This document shows positions 7,364-13,456 of a stretch of 13,759 bases of DNA, in pieces. Below the pieces are notes generated by a model that saw nothing but the letters and a program-made list of their open reading frames with translations, had not been told where the DNA came from and made no database searches. Positions within the stretch are counted from its first letter, which is position 1. Each line of letters starts with the position of its first letter. Source of the DNA: an uncultured Eubacterium sp. (GTDB lineage: Bacteria > Bacillota > Clostridia > Lachnospirales > Lachnospiraceae). The stretch covers positions 1-13,759 of the forward strand of contig CAJGDH010000022.1 in the NCBI GenBank assembly GCA_904502145.1, read 5' to 3'. Both the position numbers and the translations under genes were made by a program.

Positions 7364-7963
7364 ATGGGACAGATCAAAGTGGAGACATGTCCGATCGAAG
7401 GGCTCTATATCATCGAGCCTGCCGTGCACAGGGATGACCGCGGTTATTTTATGGAAACCTATAACCAGCGGGATATGGAGGAAGCCGGGATACGCATGAA
7501 TTTTGTACAGGACAATCAGTCCATGAGTGTAAAAGGCGTACTCAGGGGGCTTCATTTTCAGAAAGAACATCCCCAGGCCAAGCTGGTACGGGTGATCAAG
7601 GGAACAGTATATGATGTGGCGGTGGACCTCCGCCGGGGGAGCAGCACCTACGGAAAATGGTACGGCTGCCTGCTTTCCGCGGAAAACAACCGTCAGTTCT
7701 ATATCAGCGAGGGTTTCGCCCACGGCTTCCTTGTCTTGTCGGATGAGGCGGAATTCTGCTACAAATGCACGGACTTTTATCACCCGGGTGACGAAGGGGG
7801 AATCGCCTGGAATGACCCGAAGATCGGCATCGAATGGCCGGAGCTTACCGGCGATTATCCGGGGGGACCCCAGGCCGGAAACTACCGGCTGACGGACGGA
7901 ACTCCGCTGATCCTGTCCGACAAGGACCAGCTTTGGGGAGGTATCCCGGACAAAGAGAGCTGA
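7364..7963 (+). CDS. rfbC: dTDP-4-dehydrorhamnose 3,5-epimerase
   Basis: This is the third step of the pathway: epimerisation at C3 and C5 of dTDP-4-keto-6-deoxyglucose, by a dimeric cupin-fold enzyme. RGLHFQ gives the catalytic base H64; Y133 in FCYKCTD is at the position expected for the catalytic acid; FAHGF (H120) is another family motif. The ribosome site AAGGAG at 7348-7353 overlaps the rfbD stop. It leaves only 1 nt before the ATG at 7355 but 10 nt before the ATG at 7364, so the second Met is chosen, giving 199 aa starting MGQIKVE. The upstream choice would add only M-D-Q. Confidence 0.94.
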   Translation: MGQIKVETCPIEGLYIIEPAVHRDDRGYFMETYNQRDMEEAGIRMNFVQDNQSMSVKGVLRGLHFQKEHPQAKLVRVIKGTVYDVAVDLRRGSSTYGKWYGCLLSAENNRQFYISEGFAHGFLVLSDEAEFCYKCTDFYHPGDEGGIAWNDPKIGIEWPELTGDYPGGPQAGNYRLTDGTPLILSDKDQLWGGIPDKES

Positions 7964-7997
7964 TCGCACTTGATGAGATTGAATTGGGGGGATTAAA

Positions 7998-8855
7998 ATG
8001 AAAGGAATCGTTCTTGCAGCCGGAAGAGGTACACGGCTGTATCCAATGACCAAGCCGGTCTGCAAGCCTTTGCTGCCGGTCTATGACAAACCGTTGATCT
8101 ATTATCCCATCGGCACCCTCATGGAGGCCGGTATCCGGGATATCCTGGTGATCATCCCGCCGGGGGAGGAAAGATCATTTTCGGACCTGCTGGGTGACGG
8201 AAGCCACCTTGGCATCAATATCGAATATGCTGTCCAGAAGGTGGCAAGAGGTATCGCGGATGCCCTGGTGATCGGCCATGATTTCATCGAGGATGAAAGC
8301 GTCTGCCTGGTCCTGGGTGACAACATCTTCCACTGCCATTACATGGATGAAGTCCTGAAAAAGGTGAAAGAGCAGCCCAGCGGAGCTGCGGTGTTCGGCT
8401 ACTATGTGGATGATCCCAGACCCTTTGGTGTCGTGGAGTTCGACGAGGAGGGAAACGCGGTTTCCATCGAGGAGAAACCACAGAATCCCAGATCCAACTA
8501 CATCATCCCCGGACTCTACTTCTACGATAACCAGGTGGTGAATATCGCCCGGGGCTTAAAGCCCTCAAAGAGGGGAGAGTTCGAGATCACTGATGTGAAC
8601 CTGGAATACCTCAGGAGAAACCAGCTCCATGTCTACTCCTTCGAGAGAGGCCTGACCTGGATGGATGCCGGGACTGCCGACAGTGTCCTGGACGCGGCGG
8701 AGACCATCAAGGCCCTCCAGCGGTCCGGATCCTATGTGGGCTGTCTCGAGGAGATCGCGTGGAAACAGGGATTCATCACCATCGATCAGGTCCATGAGAT
8801 CGGGGAGACACTGAAGATGACAAACTACGGTCAGTATCTTCTGAAACTTCGGTAA
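7998..8855 (+). CDS. Second, divergent glucose-1-phosphate thymidylyltransferase-like protein
   Basis: This 285-aa sugar-phosphate nucleotidyltransferase is a paralogue of the rfbA product at the head of the operon. The signature is AAGRGTRLYPMT (residues 7-18), K23 is kept, and D108 (LGDN) and D223 (TWMDAG) are at equivalent places. The shared segments FGYYVDDP, SIEEKP, GLYFYDN and EITDVN show clear kinship. Two active-site loops differ: KQLLP of RfbA is KPLLP here, and QPSPDG is QKVARG (80-85). Q80 and G85, which contact the base in known RmlA structures, are kept, so a thymidylyl or uridylyl donor is still plausible, but the sugar phosphate may differ. The ribosome site GGGGGG lies 6 nt before the ATG, 34 nt after rfbC. 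It could be a redundant RfbA or start another dTDP- or UDP-sugar route. Confidence 0.88.
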   Translation: MKGIVLAAGRGTRLYPMTKPVCKPLLPVYDKPLIYYPIGTLMEAGIRDILVIIPPGEERSFSDLLGDGSHLGINIEYAVQKVARGIADALVIGHDFIEDESVCLVLGDNIFHCHYMDEVLKKVKEQPSGAAVFGYYVDDPRPFGVVEFDEEGNAVSIEEKPQNPRSNYIIPGLYFYDNQVVNIARGLKPSKRGEFEITDVNLEYLRRNQLHVYSFERGLTWMDAGTADSVLDAAETIKALQRSGSYVGCLEEIAWKQGFITIDQVHEIGETLKMTNYGQYLLKLR

Positions 8856-8860
8856 ATTGG

Positions 8861-8878
8861 AAAATATTGTATTTTTTT
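8861..8878 (+). terminator. Possible weak terminator after the rml operon
   Basis: AAAATA-TTG-TATTTT makes a 6-bp all-AT stem directly followed by a T run, a few bases after the stop codon. The stem is too weak to be a confident intrinsic terminator. A new promoter follows within 12 bp, which suits an operon boundary. Confidence 0.3.
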
Positions 8879-8889
8879 CTTTAGATTTA

Positions 8890-8917
8890 TTGACTCCCGA
8901 TAATGATATGATATACT
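8890..8917 (+). promoter_or_regulatory. Promoter for the AbrB-like gene
   Basis: TTGACT at 8890-8895 and TATACT at 8912-8917 are separated by 16 bp. TG at 8909-8910 adds an extended -10. This is a strong sigma-A-type promoter. The message would begin near 8924, just ahead of the GGGGAGGAG ribosome site at 8934-8942. Confidence 0.75.
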
Positions 8918-8951
8918 GAACATAAGCTTTTTTGGGGAGGAGAGTGAAGGC

Positions 8952-9215
8952 ATGCAAAGCACAGGTATAGTGAGAAAGCTGGATTCCCTGGGCAGGATCA
9001 CCCTGCCGATGGAACTTCGCAAGAGTTTTGAGATCGGTGAGAGAGAACCCCTTGAGATCTTTACGGAAGGGGACAAGATCATCATCAAGAAGTATAATCC
9101 CAGTGATATTTTTACCGGTTCATGCGAGGATCTGGTGGAATACAACGGAAAGAAAGTATCCAGGGCATCTATCCGGGAACTGGCAAGGATTGCCGGTTTC
9201 GAGATCAAAGAATAG
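8952..9215 (+). CDS. AbrB/SpoVT-type transition-state DNA-binding regulator
   Basis: This 87-aa swapped-hairpin DNA-binding protein would act as a dimer or tetramer on AT-rich promoters. The N-terminal domain, about residues 3-48, reads STGIVRKLDSLGRITLPMEL and continues with EIFTEGDKIIIKKY, typical of clostridial AbrB proteins. Residues 50-87 correspond to the short C-terminal module that in many clostridial relatives carries two Cys pairs. Here the matching positions read DIFTGSC and SRAS, so only one Cys remains and zinc binding is unlikely. The gene has its own promoter and a terminator, so it is mostly a single-gene unit between the rml operon and the flavodoxin gene. Its targets are unknown. 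It is not paired with a toxin, so an antitoxin role is not supported. Confidence 0.9.
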   Translation: MQSTGIVRKLDSLGRITLPMELRKSFEIGEREPLEIFTEGDKIIIKKYNPSDIFTGSCEDLVEYNGKKVSRASIRELARIAGFEIKE

Positions 9216-9246
9216 GATGGATATCCTGATCAGCTGAGACAGGTTT

Positions 9247-9296
9247 ACAGGAAGGAGGAATCACTGACGGTTTCTTCTTCCTGTTTCTTACTTTTT
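9247..9296 (+). terminator. Intrinsic terminator or attenuator after the AbrB-like gene
   Basis: The arms 9247-9260 and 9271-9284 pair over 14 bp (two of them G-U) around a 10-nt loop, followed by TTCTTACTTTTT. The structure ends only about 22 nt before the flavodoxin start, and no promoter is seen in between. Partial readthrough is therefore the simplest source of that gene's message. Confidence 0.75.
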
Positions 9297-9318
9297 GTGG
9301 GCAGGAGACACATTTACC

Positions 9319-9861
9319 ATGTACATATCAATTTATTACTCCAGTATCACCGGCAATACCAAAGCCCTTGCGGACTATGTGGCAGAAGACCTGGGGTCCC
9401 AGGGCCATCAGGCGGCAGTGTTCCCCTCCTCGGCTCCGGACAGGGATGAGGACGATGAAGACCGGGGGATCTGTATCCTTGCCTTCTGGTGCCGCAGGTC
9501 CGGTCTGGATGATTTAAGCGCCCGGAGGCTCTCCCGTTGGAAGGGGAGAAAAGTCCTTGCGGTGGGGACCATCGGAGGCAATGTGGAAGGAGACTACGGC
9601 GACCGTGTCAGGAGGAATGTAAGTGAACAGATCAGCCAGGATAATGAGTGTCTGGGGGTATATATCTGCCAGGGGTCCGTTGACCTGAAGCGGATCGAGA
9701 GGAGGAGACATCTCCCCGAGGACAGTAAACATTATGTCTCCGATAAAAAATACCGCAGATTCCTGGCGACCCAGGGGCATCCGGACCGGGAGGACCTGGA
9801 AAGTGTGGCCCGAGCTGTCCGGTCCGCCCTGGAATCCCATAGGGATAAGCCCGGGGATTGA
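9319..9861 (+). CDS. Flavodoxin-fold protein, BilS-like
   Basis: This is a 180-aa cytosolic FMN-type electron carrier by fold. The phosphate-binding loop S8-S-I-T-G-N-T14 follows the first beta strand MYISIYY. The later pattern GRKVLAVGTIGG, GDYGDRV, LGVYICQGSVD, then a charged helix and GHPDREDLE near the C terminus resembles the BilS family, recalled from memory rather than searched. BilS is the accessory flavodoxin of gut bilirubin reductase (BilR) operons, but many BilS-like proteins occur without BilR, and none is in this window. The start is residue 9 of the longest frame: AGGAGA lies 10 nt upstream of the ATG at 9319, whereas the longer frame begins with a TTG inside the terminator tail. 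Residues 30-45 are rich in Asp and Glu. The redox partner is unknown. Confidence 0.7.
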   Translation: MYISIYYSSITGNTKALADYVAEDLGSQGHQAAVFPSSAPDRDEDDEDRGICILAFWCRRSGLDDLSARRLSRWKGRKVLAVGTIGGNVEGDYGDRVRRNVSEQISQDNECLGVYICQGSVDLKRIERRRHLPEDSKHYVSDKKYRRFLATQGHPDREDLESVARAVRSALESHRDKPGD

Positions 9862-9889
9862 GCTTATCCGGAAGAGGGGAAATACCCTC
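9843..9889 (+). other. Two tandem stem-loops at the end of the flavodoxin gene
   Basis: GGATAAGC (9843-9850) pairs with GCTTATCC (9862-9869) over 8 bp, spanning the stop codon. GAGGG (9874-9878) pairs with CCCTC (9885-9889). No T tract follows either, so they are not standard intrinsic terminators. They could protect the 3' end or support factor-dependent termination before the next promoter, whose -35 starts 5 bp later. Confidence 0.45.
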
Positions 9890-9893
9890 CTCA

Positions 9894-9922
9894 TTGACAA
9901 ACAGGGCTTATTTCTATACAAT
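9894..9922 (+). promoter_or_regulatory. Strong promoter for the ligase-flippase operon
   Basis: A consensus TTGACA at 9894-9899 and TACAAT at 9917-9922 are separated by 17 bp, the best promoter in the window. Transcription would start near 9929. The leader of about 75 nt contains two perfect palindromes, ATCTTAAGAT (9938-9947) and TCCGGCGCCGGA (9955-9966), which might be operator sites. The ribosome site AAGGA is at 9991-9995. Confidence 0.8.
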
Positions 9923-10003
9923 AATTTCGATAATCTAATCTTAAGATCAAAACCTCCGGCGCCGGAAAGGCCGCTGCGCTCCTGATCGGAAAGGAAGAAG
10001 ACC

Positions 10004-11293
10004 ATGTTCGAAAAACTGCAGAGAAAAATGGTAAATGGATTGCTGTTTTTGGATCTGTTTAAAATGAAAAAGAAGATACCGGATGACTTTACCAAAGTGA
10101 TGAAGATCCAGGATAAAAGAGTCCGGAAGCTTGCCAGAAAGGCCTACAGGATCCCCTTCTACCGGAAGAGATTCGATGAGGCGGGAGTGAAACCCTCCGA
10201 TATCCGGACAGGGGATGACCTCTCCAAACTTCCCCTTCTCACCAAGGACGAACTCCGGGCCTGGATGAAGGAGGAGGCGGAGAAGCCCAAATACGAGTAC
10301 TGGTACCATGATACCACCAGCGGCTCGTCGGGGGTTCCCCTCATGCTTCTGGTCTCCCCCAGGGAGAAAGCCTACAACATGGCCAACTGGTTCCGCGTCA
10401 TGATGACGGCAGGGTACAATCCCTTCATCGGGAGGACCATGAGCCGGAAGAGTGCCCACTCCATCTCAGGCGGAAAAGATACCTTCCTGCAGAGATTCGG
10501 CATCCTCCGCCGTGGTTTTGTGGACCAGTATGCCCCCGAACCGGAGATCGTGAAACAGATCAATGCCTATAAGCCGGACTTCCTTTACATGAACAAGAGT
10601 GAGTTCATGCGGATCTGCCTCTACTGCAAACAGAATAAGGTAAAACTGAAAAAGCCTAAATATTACTGCCCCACAGGAGAGAAGATCGACGATACCGCCA
10701 GAAAGCTCTTCCGGGAGATCCTGGGTCCGGGGATCATCGATTCCTACGGCACCGCCGAGACCGGAGCCGCCATGGTCCGGCTCTTTGACAGTAAGGAGTA
10801 TGTGGTCCACAATGATTCCTTCGTGGTCAATATCTACGATGAGAAAAACCGGCCGGCAAAGGAAGGAAATATCGTGGTCACCCCGCTTTATAAGACCGAC
10901 CTGCCTCTGATCAACTACGCCATCGGGGACAGGGGGACCTGTGAGATCAGGGACGGTGTCCGCTTCATCACCAGCGTACAGGGAAGGATGAATGATTTCT
11001 TCCGTTATGAGACCGGGGAAGTCACCACATTTTTTGAGATCGCCCCCATTATCGCCCACTGTGAGGACATCTTCCAGATCCGTTTCATACAGAAAACCTA
11101 TGATAAGATCCACATTCAGTGTGTCCAGAATAAAGAGGTCTCCAGACTGACGGAAAAGGAAGTTGAGGAGATGCTGACAGAGAAACTGAATGCCAAATTC
11201 AAACATCCCTTTGAGATCGAATACGAGTGGATGGATTCCATTCCTCCGGATAAAAACGGAAAGCTGAGGATGATCGTATGCGAGGTGAAATAG
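10004..11293 (+). CDS. PaaK/CapK-type adenylate-forming ligase
   Basis: This is a 429-aa member of the phenylacetate-CoA ligase and capsular CapK group. These enzymes activate a carboxylic acid as an acyl-adenylate and pass it to CoA or another acceptor. The P-loop TTSGSSGVP is at 104-112, the adenine-side motif SYGTAETG is at 247-254, and the ribose-binding aspartate is D309 in GDRG. A C-terminal lysine, K420 in NGKLR, matches the catalytic lysine of the family. All key motifs are present, so it should be active. The substrate is unknown. Placement directly before a flippase, with a 16-nt overlap, points to decoration of a surface glycan with an acyl or aryl group rather than phenylacetate catabolism. 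The start has AAGGA 8 nt upstream. Confidence 0.87.
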   Translation: MFEKLQRKMVNGLLFLDLFKMKKKIPDDFTKVMKIQDKRVRKLARKAYRIPFYRKRFDEAGVKPSDIRTGDDLSKLPLLTKDELRAWMKEEAEKPKYEYWYHDTTSGSSGVPLMLLVSPREKAYNMANWFRVMMTAGYNPFIGRTMSRKSAHSISGGKDTFLQRFGILRRGFVDQYAPEPEIVKQINAYKPDFLYMNKSEFMRICLYCKQNKVKLKKPKYYCPTGEKIDDTARKLFREILGPGIIDSYGTAETGAAMVRLFDSKEYVVHNDSFVVNIYDEKNRPAKEGNIVVTPLYKTDLPLINYAIGDRGTCEIRDGVRFITSVQGRMNDFFRYETGEVTTFFEIAPIIAHCEDIFQIRFIQKTYDKIHIQCVQNKEVSRLTEKEVEEMLTEKLNAKFKHPFEIEYEWMDSIPPDKNGKLRMIVCEVK

Positions 11294-12795
11294 AAAAAAT
11301 ACCGGACTCCATCGTGGAGCAGGCCAGGAAGAATTCATCCGTAAAAGGAGCGTCCTTAAATAAGATGGCCTTTACCTCGGGTTTCTTCTACATCCTGGCC
11401 CAGTTCTGCGTAAGAGGACTGACCTTCGTGGTCACCCCATTCTACAGCAGGATGCTGTCCACGGCCCAGCTGGGGGATATCCGAGTATATGAATCCTGGC
11501 TGATCATCGCCTACACCCTCATGTCTCTCTGCCTCTGGCGGAGTGAGGATGTGGCAAAGATTGATTTCAGGGACCGGTTTAACGAGTATACATCCAGTAT
11601 ACACACCCTGTCCTATCTGGCGATTGCAGGCTTTTTCGGTCTGGCACTGATCTTCAAAGGCCCCTTCCAGGACTTTACTTCCATGGATGATCTCATGTTC
11701 TACATGTGCTTCCTCTATGTCTTTACCTATACCAGCATGCTCTTTCTCCAGAGGAGAGACAAACAGATGCTGCGGTATAAGTTCAGCACTATGGCCACCA
11801 TGCTTACCATTGTACCAGGCACAGCCCTGTCTCTCTGGCTGATTTACCGTGGCAGGAAGCTGGGGCTTGTCGATACTCTGGTCCACCGCAGGATCATCGG
11901 TTACTATGTTCCCCAGATCATCGGCGGAGCGATCATCGCTGTTGTCATCTATGTACAGGGGAAAAAATTTGTTAGTCTGAAGTACTGGAAATATGCACTT
12001 GTGTACAGCCTTCCCCTGATACCGGAAGCCCTGTCCATCCAGATCATGAACCAGTCGGACAAGATCATGATCCAGAAACTGGTCGGTTCCGGTCCCACAG
12101 GTATTTTTGCCATGGCCACCACCATCTCCTTTATCATCTGGATCCTGGAGGATTCTGTCTGGAATGCCTGGATTCCCTGGCTTTACGAAAAAATCTCCAG
12201 GAAGGAGACAAAGGATGTGGTCAAACCCTGGACCACCGTCATGCACATCTTCGGGTTGATCTCCTGGGCTCTGGTTGTCCTTGCTCCGGAGGAAATCCTG
12301 ATACTGGGGGGAAAGAAATATCATGCGGCAATCTATCTGCTGGCCCCCATGCTGTCGGGAACCCTTTTCCGGTTCTTCAGCTACAGTTACTCCGCTGTGG
12401 AAAACTATTACAAGAAGACCCAGTATGTGGCTGCCGGAACCATAGGCACCATGATCTTAAATGTGATCCTGAACTACGTCTGTATCCTTAATTTCGGTTA
12501 CATGGCAGCGGCCTATACCACTGCGGCAAGTTATGTGGTCCTGTTGATCGTCCAGGGTATCCTGGAATATAAAATCACCGGACAGGTGATCGTCCCCCTT
12601 CACAAGACGGTGCTGATCGCCCTTATGTACGGGGCCATTAATGTGGCATCCATCTCCCTGTATGCCCTGCCATGGTTTGTGCGCTGGGGCATCCTTTCTG
12701 TCGTCGGAATCATCGCCTTTGTCGTGCTGAGGAAAGAATTCTTCGCCGTGCTGAAGATGATTCGGGGGAAGAAGGGATCGAAAGTCGAACAATAA
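11278..12795 (+). CDS. Wzx-like lipid-linked oligosaccharide flippase
   Basis: This is a 505-aa integral membrane protein of the polysaccharide-transport (MOP/MATE-like) superfamily that would move an undecaprenyl-linked glycan across the cytoplasmic membrane. After a cytosolic N-terminal tail of about 30 residues, hydrophobic segments run through the whole length, about 12-14 helices. The first pair of helices ends in TPFYSRMLS and LGDIRVYE, and a middle helix pair has the Wzx-style PLIPEALSIQIMNQSDKIMIQ followed by GIFAMAT. The C terminus is basic. The start overlaps the ligase gene by 16 nt and uses GAGGA within it, about 8 nt away, implying translational coupling. An ATG at residue 30 is possible but has a poorer ribosome site. 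No polymerase or glycosyltransferase is adjacent. Confidence 0.9.
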   Translation: MRGEIEKIPDSIVEQARKNSSVKGASLNKMAFTSGFFYILAQFCVRGLTFVVTPFYSRMLSTAQLGDIRVYESWLIIAYTLMSLCLWRSEDVAKIDFRDRFNEYTSSIHTLSYLAIAGFFGLALIFKGPFQDFTSMDDLMFYMCFLYVFTYTSMLFLQRRDKQMLRYKFSTMATMLTIVPGTALSLWLIYRGRKLGLVDTLVHRRIIGYYVPQIIGGAIIAVVIYVQGKKFVSLKYWKYALVYSLPLIPEALSIQIMNQSDKIMIQKLVGSGPTGIFAMATTISFIIWILEDSVWNAWIPWLYEKISRKETKDVVKPWTTVMHIFGLISWALVVLAPEEILILGGKKYHAAIYLLAPMLSGTLFRFFSYSYSAVENYYKKTQYVAAGTIGTMILNVILNYVCILNFGYMAAAYTTAASYVVLLIVQGILEYKITGQVIVPLHKTVLIALMYGAINVASISLYALPWFVRWGILSVVGIIAFVVLRKEFFAVLKMIRGKKGSKVEQ

Positions 12796-12827
12796 AACCA
12801 ACCGTGATAACAGATTTTGAATAAAAA

Positions 12828-13006
12828 AGAATGGACGGGATATCTTCAAACGCCCGCTTGATTTCCTCGATTCTTTCCATCACCTATTCGCCCGGTTTCC
12901 GCCGGATGTCAGGTTTGCACCGGTCTCCAACCGGGCTGCTAAATGGAAAGAATCATCGGAAATCTGACGAAGGGCTTTTCAGATATCCCGTCCATTCTCT
13001 TTTTTT
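12828..13006 (+). ncRNA. Rod-shaped structured RNA candidate (or oversized bidirectional terminator)
   Basis: Five nested stems share one axis: 12828-12845 with 12981-12998 (18 bp, perfect); 12852-12855 with 12972-12975 (4 bp); 12860-12866 with 12958-12964 (7 bp); 12869-12880 with 12943-12954 (12 bp); and 12890-12897 with 12929-12936 (8 bp). The apical loop holds two further CCGG boxes. Seven Ts (13000-13006) end the plus-strand form and six As (12823-12828) precede it, so termination could work both ways between the flippase and the convergent dehydrogenase gene. The size and rod shape with internal loops recall 6S-like RNAs, but I cannot assign it to a known class. A MITE with long inverted ends is the third option. 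No strong promoter is seen just upstream. Confidence 0.55.
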
Positions 13007-13046
13007 ATAATCATTATTTATATAATAGTCAGTTTATGTAAGTATC

Positions 13047-13076
13047 TTGTGCGTTTTTAAGTTTAACTATTATACT
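13047..13076 (+). promoter_or_regulatory. Possible promoter upstream of the repeat region
   Basis: TTGTGC at 13047-13052 lies 18 bp before TATACT at 13071-13076. It would transcribe toward the GGCAA repeats with no gene behind it. In such AT-rich DNA this can easily be a chance match. Confidence 0.3.
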
Positions 13077-13210
13077 GGCAGACAAACAGTATTTTTATCA
13101 ATTTATAATTCTCCTTTCAAGTGCTCCGTTTTGCAGCACAATGCCTCGATTTGCCGCGATAATCAGAGCGCTTCAGGCAGAAACATTCTGCCAGGAAAAA
13201 TGGCTGAAAT

Positions 13211-13323
13211 GGCAAAACAGAGCAAAATGCGGCAAGTTGCGGCAACGATTAGTAGTCAAAACGTAGTAAAAATCGGGTAGTTTTACTACCGTGGGCAAAC
13301 CGTGGCAAATCGCGGCAAACCAT
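13211..13323 (+). repeat. Two blocks of 10-bp GGCAA-type direct repeats
   Basis: Block 1 has four units starting at 13211, 13221, 13231 and 13241 (GGCAAAACAG, AGCAAAATGC, GGCAAGTTGC, GGCAACGATT). Block 2 has three units starting at 13294, 13304 and 13314 (GGCAAACCGT, GGCAAATCGC, GGCAAACCAT). Spacing inside each block is exactly 10 bp, about one helical turn, so a protein could bind along one face of the DNA. A hairpin sits between the blocks. There are no spacers, so it is not CRISPR. Confidence 0.75.
13263..13289. repeat. Inverted repeat between the two repeat blocks
   Basis: GTAGTAAAA (13263-13271) and TTTTACTAC (13281-13289) form a perfect 9-bp stem with a 9-nt loop. It lies in the 43-bp gap between the GGCAA blocks and may be an operator, a cruciform or part of an origin- or transfer-type site. 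Confidence 0.6.
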
Positions 13324-13456
13324 AGTCAGGGGCTACCCCAAATCCGTCTTTTTACTTTTATGAAAAATGATTATTCCCTGGCAGATGAACAGGAGGCTGC
13401 GGGAGATGACCGGATGCTGCTTTGGCGGTTGTTGCATCACCCACATAAACTGGAAG

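Larger units (their letters stand above)
13007..13456. other. 450-bp non-coding stretch with hairpins and repeats
   Basis: No convincing gene lies here; short open frames lack ribosome sites and homologous-looking sequence. The first 110 bp are very AT-rich. Small inverted repeats occur at 13121-13139 (GTGCT/AGCAC), 13176-13192 (GGCAGAA/TTCTGCC, 3-nt loop) and 13329-13339 (GGGG/CCCC), besides the repeat array and the 13263-13289 hairpin listed separately. TTTGCCGCGAT at 13150-13160 is inverted at 13309-13319. This looks like a regulatory or mobile-element remnant region. Confidence 0.6.

Noticed and set aside
8952..9861. Toxin-antitoxin pair with the AbrB-like protein as antitoxin
   Set aside because: The neighbour is a flavodoxin-fold protein, separated by a terminator, not a MazF- or PIN-type toxin; MazG at 1820 is a pyrophosphohydrolase and unrelated to MazF.
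13047..13280. A 77-codon plus-strand open frame
   Set aside because: It begins at a non-ATG codon with no ribosome site, has a composition unlike the real genes and runs through the repeat array; no family features are visible.
13211..13323. CRISPR-like array
   Set aside because: Units are 10 bp and contiguous, with no spacers and no cas genes nearby.
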